Of a stretch of DNA of 45,127 nucleotides, positions 1 through 7,983 are shown in pieces. The first letter of the stretch is position 1. Every line of letters starts with the position of its first letter. A program made the translations under genes and the position numbers. This DNA comes from Salinivirgaceae bacterium (GTDB lineage Bacteria; Bacteroidota; Bacteroidia; Bacteroidales; SZUA-534): positions 1 through 45,127 of the forward strand of contig JAEEPS010000019.1 of assembly GCA_016284875.1 (NCBI GenBank). The letters are read 5' to 3'. The notes under the pieces are model-generated. The model had not been told where the DNA came from and did not search any database. It saw only the letters and a program-made list of their open reading frames with translations.

Positions 1-403
1 TCAGCGCAAACTGATGAATCCGCGCCTTGATGGTGTCTGCATCGATTTGGGAATCGGGATACCTATTGCGCACCATATCCATTGCCGACGCAAACCGCCT
101 GTCGAAATCCTGCCCAAATCTGATTTTTTGTTCGGGGTAAACCGATGAAATGACTGTAAAATAAGGCTTTGCGCTCTTGTAGATATTCTCGCGCTCTTCC
201 TTGATTTCGGCGTTGGTTTTCAGCACAACGAAGTCGAACGGTGCATACAAATCCTCATACTGCCAGGCCTTACCCTTCTGCAACTCATATTTAAACTGCC
301 GCTGCTTTGGCAGCATTGCAGTGATGGCAATCACGGCTAAAACAAATATCGCCACAGCGCCTATCTTGTTCCGGGTAAAAACTGACCTTACTTCTTCCGG
401 CAT
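1..403 (-). CDS. 7TM-HD (PgpH/YqfF-like) phosphohydrolase, N-terminal fragment
   Basis: The minus strand is open from an ATG at 403 to the window edge, giving 134 residues of a truncated protein. It starts MPEEVRSVFTRNKIG, continues into one hydrophobic segment (about residues 14-31), and then reads KGKAWQYEDLYAPFDF, an extracytoplasmic segment I recognise from the 7TMR-HDED domain of Bacteroidota PgpH-type proteins. Family members cleave cyclic di-AMP through a cytoplasmic HD domain that follows seven membrane helices; those parts lie outside the window, so activity cannot be checked here. No earlier in-frame ATG is visible. The preceding codons read Glu-Lys-Asp-Asp-Asp, so the start could only be earlier with an alternative codon. 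Family assignment is from sequence resemblance only. Confidence 0.7.
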   Translation of the reverse strand, partial: MPEEVRSVFTRNKIGAVAIFVLAVIAITAMLPKQRQFKYELQKGKAWQYEDLYAPFDFVVLKTNAEIKEERENIYKSAKPYFTVISSVYPEQKIRFGQDFDRRFASAMDMVRNRYPDSQIDADTIKARIHQFAL

Positions 404-429
404 ATCATCATCTTTTTCACAAAGATAAA

Positions 430-471
430 AAAAATCAAAACAAAAGAGGCTGCCCTTGCGGACAGCCTCTT
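430..471 (-). terminator. Intrinsic terminator of the outer-membrane/lipoprotein pair
   Basis: The arms AAGAGGCTG (444-452) and CAGCCTCTT (463-471) pair perfectly around a 10-nt loop. Read leftwards, the stem is followed by a T-rich tract (443-421). It lies 30 bp past the stop of the 501-1340 gene, so it ends that minus-strand transcript before the next gene starts at 403. Confidence 0.8.
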
Positions 472-500
472 GCTAATTATTCTTGTTTAAAGAATTTCCG

Positions 501-1340
501 TTAGAATCTCACACCTAATTTCAATGTCGGGCTGGAGAAGAATTTCACGTTGTGATGACCCACTGCATAGTGATACTGGCCATCAGGATCGATCTCGATT
601 ACCGAATATTGGTAAGCGAACGGCAGGAACTCAACTCCAAAGACCATACCGCAGTTGGCCACGCACTCGGCACCGGCCACTATGGCTGTCTGGAACGCTG
701 AAATCTTTCCCTCTTTAGTCTGCTTGTTGTAGAGCATATAGTCAGTATACGACTCGTTTGTAGCAGCCTCATTAAGGGCATCCACCGTCTCGTAACGGCT
801 CTTCTTGTAGCCCAAACGCACACCGCCGTAGCCGTTGGCGCGTTTGTTCTCCACATGGAAGTTACCGCCGACATTTAAATACCAATTGCTCTTATAGACT
901 CCATTCACTTGCTTCTGGTCTGGCTGTCTGAAAAGATCGTATGACGGATCGGCTATGTCTTCAGCGCTGTAGAGCTCTGAACTTTTAGCCGGCACATAAT
1001 CTTTCTTTGGCGTAATCGACAGATCAGCGGCATACATGAAGTTCACATCAACGGGGCCAAGGTAGTAGGCCAACTGCACACCAGCCATGTTGGTGATGGT
1101 GTTGAGCCCAGAGGTACTGCTACCATTGTTCACACGAAGGTAAGTCTCAGGTGTCTTGTCATCGTCCAAACCAGTTTTGTCTTTACTCTCCGCTCCATAT
1201 TTGGGTAGCGGAACAGACACGTTCTCGTTGAACAATGGGTTGTTGCCCAATATGGCCGTTACCTGGAAATTGCCTCCCTCCTGCGCCATTGCTGTGCCGA
1301 AGATTGCTGTAAGAGCTAATATTCCAAATAATTTCCTCAT
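501..1340 (-). CDS. Putative outer-membrane beta-barrel protein
   Basis: This is a 279-residue exported protein. A signal peptide (MRKLFGILALTAIFGTAMA, then QEGGN) is followed by alternating hydrophobic/polar stretches typical of outer-membrane strands, such as NWYLNVGGNFHVENK and GYGGVRLGYKKSRYE. The chain ends in SPTLKLGVRF; a terminal Phe preceded by alternating residues is the usual barrel-assembly signal. It begins 25 bp after the stop of the 979-residue lipoprotein gene, with a terminator after it, so the two are probably one operon and may work together at the outer membrane. It might belong to one of the small Bacteroidota barrel families such as the BT1926 type, but I cannot confirm that by eye. 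No enzymatic motif is visible. The role (structural, porin-like or adhesin anchor) is unknown. Confidence 0.65.
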   Translation of the reverse strand: MRKLFGILALTAIFGTAMAQEGGNFQVTAILGNNPLFNENVSVPLPKYGAESKDKTGLDDDKTPETYLRVNNGSSTSGLNTITNMAGVQLAYYLGPVDVNFMYAADLSITPKKDYVPAKSSELYSAEDIADPSYDLFRQPDQKQVNGVYKSNWYLNVGGNFHVENKRANGYGGVRLGYKKSRYETVDALNEAATNESYTDYMLYNKQTKEGKISAFQTAIVAGAECVANCGMVFGVEFLPFAYQYSVIEIDPDGQYHYAVGHHNVKFFSSPTLKLGVRF

Positions 1341-1365
1341 AGTTTTCTTTCGAAACTGGGATTAA

Positions 1366-4305
1366 TTATTCTGCTTCTACAGATGCAAGAATATCCTCAT
1401 AGTACTTCTGAGCAACCTCGTACTCTTTGGTAGCGTGCTCATATTCAAGCTCGGCATTCGTTACAGCTTTCTGAGCGTTGTTTACAGTTGCAACGTAGTC
1501 GTTATCGGCAACGCTAAACTCGCCAGCCTCAAAGTCTGCAAGGTGTTGCTTAACTTTATTGAGGTCAACTGTTACTTGTGCTACATTCTCTTTAGCCTGA
1601 TCAATCTTAAATTGGAAATTGATTTCAGCATACTTGATGATAATTTCAGCCTCAATGTCGGCATCTGTTAAATCTACACCACCATTAGTAGCATCTTTGT
1701 ATTTGTTAACATCAGTAAGAACCAGCTTGCTGTAAGTCTTTGCAGCAAGTTCTTTGTATTCTTTCTCGGCTTTTACAAGACTTTGTGCAAGTTTCAAATC
1801 GTCGATTTTCTTTTGGTCAGCAGTTACTGCCTCTTCTAAGCTGACGAGTTCAGTCTTGTAAGCCTCTTGCTGAGCAATAGTGAGTTCTTTAATCTGGTCG
1901 TCGTTGGCGTCTTTCACCTCGGCAATTGCATCGTAGAGAGCTTTCCACAAAGCGCTGTTGGCGATTTTGGTCTCAGACTCCTCAATCTTCTCTTCCTGCT
2001 CCTCAACATCAGCGTCACGTTTCTCCTGTGCTTTTGCTAACAACTCCTCAAACTGAGCAATACCTGGGTTGTCATAAACACCATCTTGGTCAGCGTCGGT
2101 ATCATCGCTCTTAGCCTCAGCAATCTCTTTTTCAAGAGCGGCTATTTCACGCTTCCACAAGTTCAATTCACCAGTAGTACCTTTGGTACCCAGTTCGGTA
2201 TCATCCATCTGCTCAATTTCTGCAGCAGTGTAAGCGACATATTTGTCGGCAGCACCAATGAAATCTACGGCTGCATCAACGTAAGCTTTGTATGCACCAC
2301 CATCCTTGGTATTTCTAACATTGCCACCAAGAAGAACGTCAACCAATCCATTAACTTCATCGGCATCAGGATTCTCCTTATCTGAAGCAAATACATACCC
2401 ATCGAATGATGCTACCGGAACAAGTTCAGGATCTGAATCATTAGTCCAGTTGTTGAACAAGAAGAAGTTTTTAGCAATAGTTTCATCATCTTTCTCGTAT
2501 TTCACTGTTCCATCGAATGCAGTACGAAGTGCCCAATAATCACTGCTCTTTGCCTTGTCTTGAATGTCCTTTCTCAACTTGGTCAAATTTGTGTTATAGA
2601 AATCTTGATCACCTGGATCTTTTTGTGTTTCAGCGTAATATGCCTGATTGAATTTAACAATAGCAGCAGCAACAGCAGGAGCGGCAACCAATTCATAATA
2701 AGTTGACTTTCCTGCGCCACCTGCAGCTACATCAGACCATTTGTAAGCCAAAGCGGCGGCTTTGTAAGCAGTAACAGCAGCCTCGAAAGTTGTTTTCTGA
2801 GTGTTGAATTTAGTCTCAACCTCGTTCTGGTTCTTACGCTCAGTCAATTCCTGGGTCTTAGTGTTGATAAGCGATTTTTTAGCATCGATGTTAGAAATAT
2901 AACCTGTTGAATCGGCAACCAATTGTTTCTCCAGACCTGCAATCTCATCCTCAGCGGCTTTAATCTTCTTCTGCTCTGCCTTAATGCCGTCTTCGTCAAG
3001 ATAGAATTTGTTGGTGGTAGCATCGTCGTCGCCAATGTATTTAAGGATAGCGTCGAGTTGTGCATTCAGGTTTTTATTCAAAATACCCTTCGGAGCAGCG
3101 ATTACACCTTGATCCAATTTAAATGAGTCGGCTGCAGTTGGCAAAGCGAAGTCTTCGTCGTCAGCAATTGCGTCGTCAAGAACAAATGTGTAGTAACCTC
3201 TCTTGTTGTTGTATGCCTCAAGAGGTTTTTCAATCTCTTTTTTCTTGTTCTCATATTTGAGAGAGTCGGCAGTCTTAACTGATTTTGCCTCGGCAATCTG
3301 AACATCGTACTCGTCAAACTCGGTGCTCAGTTTATCGATAGCCTTCTGATACTCATTGTATTTCTTTGTCCAAGTCTCTTTGTTGGTTTCGCTGTTGTCT
3401 TTGAAATCCTTGAATTCTTTCTCAACCAAAGTAACAGTTTTCTCAGCCCAATCCAATTTATATTGCAGATCGTTGATAGAGTCTTTGATGAGTTTGTACT
3501 TTGCAGCCGAATCCTCTTCGTATTTGTTCAATGCGATGAGCATCTTCTGCTGAGCCTGGAACAATGCTGTTTGCTTGTCGAGCATGTTGCCTTGAGCAGT
3601 CTTCAGATTGCTGTAGGCATCCCATACTTTGTTCTGTGCGGTAGCCCAAACATCTTTCTTGGCAGCGGCAACCAAAATAAGATTATCAAGATTTTTCTTG
3701 TAGGTATCAGCCTCGAGTTTTGCAGCAACTTCCTCTGCATAAAGTTTGTTGCGATTGAGAGCGTCCTGTGCTCTTGTCAGACTATTAGCCAACTTAGCTT
3801 TTTCATTATTCACTTGTACAGTTATAGAATCTTTACGGTTCTGAGCCTGAGCTGTCCATGTGTCATAAGCATATTGTGCTACTTCAAGTGCTTGTTGAGC
3901 TTTAACCACCTTTTCTTTGGCATCTGCAATTGCTTTATCGCCTGTCAGTTTCATCTCAGCCAATTTGTATTCCTGCTCTGCAAGAGAAACATCGTTCTTG
4001 GCTTTTGCAAGATCATATTCAAGTTGCTTACCCTTAACAGTGAGTTGGTACAAAGCCTCGTTCTCGATGTTAACGAGTTCTTGAGCTCTGTTCAACAAAT
4101 TCTGCGCCTCAGCGTTAAAGACATGCAAAAGAGAGTCACCATAAATAGTAGCTCTTTTCCAGTCCGCATTAGCGTTCCACTCGTTAGCTTTGGCATAGCG
4201 CAACTCGCGCAAGCCTCTTGGTTCGTCGTTGTCAACGCAGCTTGCAAAGCTCATCGCAAGCAGTGCTGCGGTTGACACATAAAGAAAATGTTTCTTCATT
4301 GTCAT
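1366..4305 (-). CDS. Large coiled-coil surface lipoprotein of unknown function
   Basis: This 979-residue protein has a lipoprotein signal (hydrophobic stretch ending SFASC, Cys23). The residues after the cysteine are V-D-N-D-E-P, an acidic run like the export signal that sends Bacteroidota lipoproteins to the cell surface. Most of the rest is helical and rich in Ala, Lys, Glu and Gln, with long predicted coiled coils at roughly residues 60-400, 450-530 and 720-979. Between about 530 and 700 is a more globular, aromatic-rich region (for example DYWALRTAFDG and FFLFNNWTNDSDPE). I see no catalytic motif. Start choice is either ATG 4305 or ATG 4299, two codons later. The gene is first in a two-gene operon with the barrel protein. 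An extended rod anchored by lipid on the surface is inferred; function is unknown. Confidence 0.7.
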   Translation of the reverse strand: MTMKKHFLYVSTAALLAMSFASCVDNDEPRGLRELRYAKANEWNANADWKRATIYGDSLLHVFNAEAQNLLNRAQELVNIENEALYQLTVKGKQLEYDLAKAKNDVSLAEQEYKLAEMKLTGDKAIADAKEKVVKAQQALEVAQYAYDTWTAQAQNRKDSITVQVNNEKAKLANSLTRAQDALNRNKLYAEEVAAKLEADTYKKNLDNLILVAAAKKDVWATAQNKVWDAYSNLKTAQGNMLDKQTALFQAQQKMLIALNKYEEDSAAKYKLIKDSINDLQYKLDWAEKTVTLVEKEFKDFKDNSETNKETWTKKYNEYQKAIDKLSTEFDEYDVQIAEAKSVKTADSLKYENKKKEIEKPLEAYNNKRGYYTFVLDDAIADDEDFALPTAADSFKLDQGVIAAPKGILNKNLNAQLDAILKYIGDDDATTNKFYLDEDGIKAEQKKIKAAEDEIAGLEKQLVADSTGYISNIDAKKSLINTKTQELTERKNQNEVETKFNTQKTTFEAAVTAYKAAALAYKWSDVAAGGAGKSTYYELVAAPAVAAAIVKFNQAYYAETQKDPGDQDFYNTNLTKLRKDIQDKAKSSDYWALRTAFDGTVKYEKDDETIAKNFFLFNNWTNDSDPELVPVASFDGYVFASDKENPDADEVNGLVDVLLGGNVRNTKDGGAYKAYVDAAVDFIGAADKYVAYTAAEIEQMDDTELGTKGTTGELNLWKREIAALEKEIAEAKSDDTDADQDGVYDNPGIAQFEELLAKAQEKRDADVEEQEEKIEESETKIANSALWKALYDAIAEVKDANDDQIKELTIAQQEAYKTELVSLEEAVTADQKKIDDLKLAQSLVKAEKEYKELAAKTYSKLVLTDVNKYKDATNGGVDLTDADIEAEIIIKYAEINFQFKIDQAKENVAQVTVDLNKVKQHLADFEAGEFSVADNDYVATVNNAQKAVTNAELEYEHATKEYEVAQKYYEDILASVEAE

Positions 4306-4478
4306 AAAATTTTAAGTTAATTAATTAAAAAATTCATAATTGTTTTTCAATCCAAAAAACGCGCAATTATAAGAAAAAATTCGATACCGCGTCACCCAAC
4401 AGACGATATTAATTGATAAAAGGCGGAATTTTGGTGATTTTCAGCAGTGATATTCCTTTGGAGAATAATTGCATGTGG

Positions 4479-5822
4479 CTACAAACTTCCACTCATCAAA
4501 TCGCCAGCCAATAGGAACACGGCATAGTGCGGAATTGTAAGAATATCGGTATCAGCATTATAGCCGAAGTTGTTTGCCGATATTTTTATTGCCGGCGATT
4601 TCGGGTTGTACTCGCGGAACTCTTTGAGCGAATTTAAGCCGCCACGCGACTTCTTCGCATCGATGGCATATAATTTTCCTCCCGAGTAAACAACAAACTC
4701 GAATTCGTGGTTCGACTTGCCGGTCCAATAGTAGAGCGGAATCTGTTTGGCGGCAAACTCACAGGCAATGTAATTCTCATAAAACACGCCCGAAAGAGTG
4801 TTCCGCTTCTCGCGCACAAAGAAATCGGCCTGATTCACCTTGCTTTGGTATGCGAAAATCCCCTCGTCTGCAAGATACAGCCGAAACAGCCCCTCCGACT
4901 TCTCGATAAACGGAACTGTCACCTTGCCTGTAACATTCTTGCTGCGGTAAATCACGTGCGCAAGTTCAAGCCATTGGTAGGCGTTGAAGTAGTCGCGGTT
5001 CGATTTTCCACTTTCTATAGCGCTGATTTTGAAGTTCTTGTTTTCCTTGTTCAACTGGCTGAAAATGTTTTGGTAAAGATTGCGTGTTTTCAGAATCGTC
5101 TCGTCCGACACATTGTAGTATGCCATGTCGCCAAGATAGTTCGCGTAAACCTCTTTGAGCGTTTTGGTCGCATCGACATACGATTTGTCCTGAATGAAAA
5201 TGTCGAGCGGCTCGGGCAGCCCGCCAATGGTCAGATACTCGTGCAGCAAATCCATAGCCATTTGATGATAAGGCATTTGCAGTTCCGATTTGGTGAGATA
5301 CGATGCCTTGATTTTTTCGAGCAGAACTGGGTTTACGTTCATCAGATACTCCTCAAAAGTGACTGGGAAAAGCGTCATTGAGTCAATTTTACCCACAGGG
5401 AAAAGGAACTCGTCGCTCTTGTTTTTCGATTCCATCTGCTTGATTGACAGACGCACAAGCGAACCTGTCGCAATCACGGGCAACTCTCTGTAATCCTGGC
5501 AGAAATATTTTAGCGATGTCAAGACCTGATGGCACTGCTGCACCTCATCGAAAATGAGCGGAAGGTCGGGTGAAATCTTTTTTCCGAACCGGGCCTCGAT
5601 GTAGGCAAGGTACTCGTCGGGGTTGCAGGTTGAAGAAAAGAACGCGCAGGCTTCCGAATCTTTTTTCAGGTCGATGTACACAAAATCCTTAAAGTAACGC
5701 TTTGCAAATAAATCTTTTACAAGATACGATTTGCCAACCTGACGCGCCCCCCGAACAACAAGCGGTTTTCGCCTTTTGCTATTGTACCATGCCAAAAGTT
5801 CATTAATCTTTATACGCTCCAT
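4479..5822 (-). CDS. AAA ATPase, AAA_14/DUF4143 family
   Basis: This 447-residue protein has the architecture of the abundant AAA_14 plus DUF4143 ATPases. The Walker A motif GARQVGKS is at residues 25-32 and the Walker B motif PLIFDEVQ at 88-95 (Asp92-Glu93). The C-terminal half (about 210-390) has the DUF4143 pattern, including the FYENYIACEF and FEFVVYSGGKLYAIDAKKS stretches; the latter resembles a restriction-endonuclease-like core. Family members are common in gut Bacteroidota and Archaea and their role is not established. The gene stands alone. Its start lies 26 bp from an array of four 33-bp repeats, and the immediate upstream DNA is AT-rich with TAAACTTA at 5839-5846, which could be a degenerate -7 element. 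The protein looks full length. Confidence 0.85.
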   Translation of the reverse strand: MERIKINELLAWYNSKRRKPLVVRGARQVGKSYLVKDLFAKRYFKDFVYIDLKKDSEACAFFSSTCNPDEYLAYIEARFGKKISPDLPLIFDEVQQCHQVLTSLKYFCQDYRELPVIATGSLVRLSIKQMESKNKSDEFLFPVGKIDSMTLFPVTFEEYLMNVNPVLLEKIKASYLTKSELQMPYHQMAMDLLHEYLTIGGLPEPLDIFIQDKSYVDATKTLKEVYANYLGDMAYYNVSDETILKTRNLYQNIFSQLNKENKNFKISAIESGKSNRDYFNAYQWLELAHVIYRSKNVTGKVTVPFIEKSEGLFRLYLADEGIFAYQSKVNQADFFVREKRNTLSGVFYENYIACEFAAKQIPLYYWTGKSNHEFEFVVYSGGKLYAIDAKKSRGGLNSLKEFREYNPKSPAIKISANNFGYNADTDILTIPHYAVFLLAGDLMSGSL

Positions 5823-5847
5823 ATTATCAATATATTACGTAAACTTA

Positions 5848-5979
5848 TTACAAGTTTTGAAACCTTTTCCCGACGCAATGTTACAAGTTTTAAAGGGTTT
5901 TTGCAAGCGTTTGTTACAAGTTTTGAAGGGTTTTTGTGGCCATTTTTTACAAGTTTTGAATGGTCGTTAGTGGTAATTG
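5848..5979. repeat. Four phased 33-bp direct repeats before the DUF4143 ATPase gene
   Basis: The 14-mer TTACAAGTTTTGAA (second copy with TTTTAA) begins at 5848, 5881, 5914 and 5947, exactly 33 bp apart each time. Copies 2 and 3 also share AGGGTTTTTG directly after the 14-mer; the last 10 bp of each unit vary. Units abut without spacers, so this is not a CRISPR array. It fills most of the space between divergent genes starting at 5822 (minus) and 6077 (plus). Because 33 is a multiple of 3, the plus strand can also be read as a repeated LQVLKGFC peptide, but no convincing start or ribosome site supports a gene. Confidence 0.9.
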
Positions 5980-6076
5980 ATTGAAAACTAACAAAAAAAC
6001 TCTATCACCCTCGTACCTATTTTATATATGGAAAATTCTCTTTACCTTGCTGAGAAAAACATGCACTAATAATTAT

Positions 6077-7402
6077 ATGGCAATGAATCTTCTATCAATC
6101 ATCACTCTGCTAACCGTTCTGGCCACCAATCCGAATATTGAATACAGCGGCCGCATAGATTTCAGCAAACCCGAGGCGCCGCAGTTTTCCTATTCGGGCG
6201 TTGCAATCAGGGCCAGCATCGATGCATCGACCATCAGCGCCACTCTAAAGGAGGAGACCGGCGGCAACCGCTTCGCCGTGATCATCGACAATGTCTACAC
6301 CGGGAACTTCACCACCCAGAAAGGAAAAGCAACCTACCAACTGGCGCAATTTGCCGCAAAAAGTGCGCACAGCATTGAAATTGTGAGGATTACCGAAGAA
6401 CAGTTCGGAAAAACGACTTTCATCGGGTTTGAACTCGACGAGGGAGGAACCATTGCCGGAAAACCGGAGCCGCGGCCGCACACCATTGAGTTTATCGGCA
6501 ACTCCATCACCTGCGGCTACGGCAACGAGGGACGAATCGGCCAACGCTTCAGCGCCGAAACCGAGAACCATTACATGACCTACGCCGCAATGACAGCCCG
6601 CAGCCTAAATGCAAGCACTATTGTGGCCGCCAAGTCGGGCATCGGCATCTACCGCAACTACGCCGGCCCCTCAACCGGCAATCCCGACTGCATGACTAAT
6701 TGCTATAACCGCATTTTCCTGCACGACGAGAAACCGGAATACAAATTCGGCACCCAGCCCGATCTGGTCTGCATCAATCTAGGAACCAACGACATGAGCA
6801 CCCGTGGCTACGACACCACGCTGTTCATCAGCAACTATCTGCGGCTGATTGGGCAGATTCAGGAGCACTACCAGAAGCCCGACATTGTGTGTCTGCTTGG
6901 CACCATGCTCGATGGCCGCGTGCTCGACACCGCGCGCCACTGCATCAACGAGGTGGTGCGCCGCGCCAACGCCCTGGGCAAAGGCAATGTCTATTTCTTT
7001 GAGATGACTACGCAAAACATCAAGGAGAACGGACTGGGCATCGACACTCATCCTACTGTCCGCCAGCATATTGTGAGTGCACGCGAACTCACCGCTTTCA
7101 TCAGCCAACTGAAAGGCTGGGAAGTGGTGCCTCAAATAGTGATGGCCAAAGTGTCGGGCGACAACCAGATAACGCTCCACGCCAACACCGCCGAGTGTCT
7201 TTTCTCCGAATCGCTGACCGGAATGAAGATTCTTGCCGACGGCCAGGAACTGCACCCCACCGACTGGCTCATCAACGAGGCCAACGCCACCATGACCATC
7301 AAAATACGTGAGAATCTGACCGGATTCAGCAAAATTGAATTCGCCGGCGACGACAACGTGAGAAACATCATGCGGTGCGTAGCCAATGCTAATAATCAGT
7401 AA
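6077..7402 (+). CDS. Secreted SGNH/GDSL acetyl esterase, carbohydrate esterase family 2 type
   Basis: A signal-like N-terminus (MAMNLLSIITLLTVLA) precedes a beta-rich N-terminal domain (about residues 20-130, IEYSGRIDF onward) and an SGNH hydrolase domain. The nucleophile block is FIGNSITCGYG (Ser143), block III is LGTND (236-239), and the catalytic block is DTHPT (Asp323, His325). This order of jelly-roll then SGNH domain is that of CE2 esterases, which remove acetyl groups from xylan or glucomannan. About 70 residues follow the catalytic His, a possible small C-terminal beta domain. An in-frame ATG at 5981 would add 32 residues and hide the signal peptide, so 6077 is preferred. No SusC/SusD genes are nearby, so it is not in an obvious polysaccharide utilisation locus. 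Confidence 0.85.
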   Translation: MAMNLLSIITLLTVLATNPNIEYSGRIDFSKPEAPQFSYSGVAIRASIDASTISATLKEETGGNRFAVIIDNVYTGNFTTQKGKATYQLAQFAAKSAHSIEIVRITEEQFGKTTFIGFELDEGGTIAGKPEPRPHTIEFIGNSITCGYGNEGRIGQRFSAETENHYMTYAAMTARSLNASTIVAAKSGIGIYRNYAGPSTGNPDCMTNCYNRIFLHDEKPEYKFGTQPDLVCINLGTNDMSTRGYDTTLFISNYLRLIGQIQEHYQKPDIVCLLGTMLDGRVLDTARHCINEVVRRANALGKGNVYFFEMTTQNIKENGLGIDTHPTVRQHIVSARELTAFISQLKGWEVVPQIVMAKVSGDNQITLHANTAECLFSESLTGMKILADGQELHPTDWLINEANATMTIKIRENLTGFSKIEFAGDDNVRNIMRCVANANNQ

Positions 7403-7489
7403 GATACAAGAGATTGCGCCGTTTTTAGTCGATTTTTGTTATAATTTTAAATCCGAATTGATTATATTAGTAGTCAAAATTTTAGGGCT

Positions 7490-7879
7490 ATGCTAATTGA
7501 TAAGGAATACAACTGGCAAGACAAGGTGATTCTGATTGCCGAGGACGAGGAGACCAACTACCTGCTTGTGGAAAAACTGCTTAAAAGCGCCAAAGCTACT
7601 CTGCTGCGGGCAAAAACCGGTAAAGAGGCCGTTGACATTGTCAAAAGCGGCGAAATGATTGATTTGGTTCTGATGGACATGAAGATGCCGGAAATGGATG
7701 GCATTGAGGCCGCTAAAATCATCCGTATGCTCAACCCCAAACTGCCGATAATCGCTCAAACCTGCTACGAACCTGACATTGACCAAAGCCGGCTGCTGAG
7801 CGCGAATTTCGACGGATTCATCAGCAAACCTATCAACATCAACAAACTGATTGAACTGATTGATAAGAATATTAGTTAG
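7490..7879 (+). CDS. Stand-alone response-regulator receiver domain protein
   Basis: The 129 residues form one CheY-like receiver domain with no output domain. The acidic pocket is Glu18-Asp19, the phospho-acceptor is Asp63 in LVLMDMKMPEMDG, the switch residue is Thr91 and the conserved lysine is Lys113 in FISKPI. Such proteins usually pass phosphate from or to hybrid histidine kinases; no kinase lies in the window, so its partner is unknown. The leader (7403-7489) is AT-rich and contains TATATTAG at 7463-7470, one mismatch from the Bacteroidota -7 consensus, a weak promoter candidate. No terminator follows; the downstream DNA is a short intergenic repeat region. Confidence 0.9.
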   Translation: MLIDKEYNWQDKVILIAEDEETNYLLVEKLLKSAKATLLRAKTGKEAVDIVKSGEMIDLVLMDMKMPEMDGIEAAKIIRMLNPKLPIIAQTCYEPDIDQSRLLSANFDGFISKPININKLIELIDKNIS

Positions 7880-7983
7880 GCATTAGGCACTGGGCATTAG
7901 GCACTAGGGGGTTAGTGATTAATGATGAGGAAGATAGATGGGGATTCTCCCTTCCACATTCTGAATTCTAAATGCTGAATTAA
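7880..7983. repeat. Intergenic TAGG-type short repeats
   Basis: The element GCATTAGGCACT occurs twice in tandem (about 7879-7905), followed by GTTAGTGATTAATGATGAGG and an AT-rich tract. It lies between convergent genes. Similar low-complexity TTAGG or CCTAA strings recur at 10486-10511, 20669-20700 and 30475-30507. Confidence 0.55.

Noticed and set aside
3463..4275. 270-codon plus-strand frame opposite the coiled-coil lipoprotein
   Set aside because: It is antisense to a protein with a clear lipoprotein signal and coiled coil; no start signal or family match.
4306..4478. Promoter for the coiled-coil lipoprotein gene (TATAATTG on the minus strand)
   Set aside because: One mismatch in the -7 element and a TTG about 25 bp away, longer than the 20-bp spacing found elsewhere here, so support is too weak.
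5776..5970. 64-codon plus-strand frame with repeated LQVLKGFC peptide
   Set aside because: The frame begins inside the antisense of the ATPase gene, lacks a promoter or ribosome site, and its repetition follows automatically from the 33-bp DNA period.
5848..5979. CRISPR array
   Set aside because: Units abut with no spacers of constant length and only 14-24 bp are conserved; no cas genes are near.
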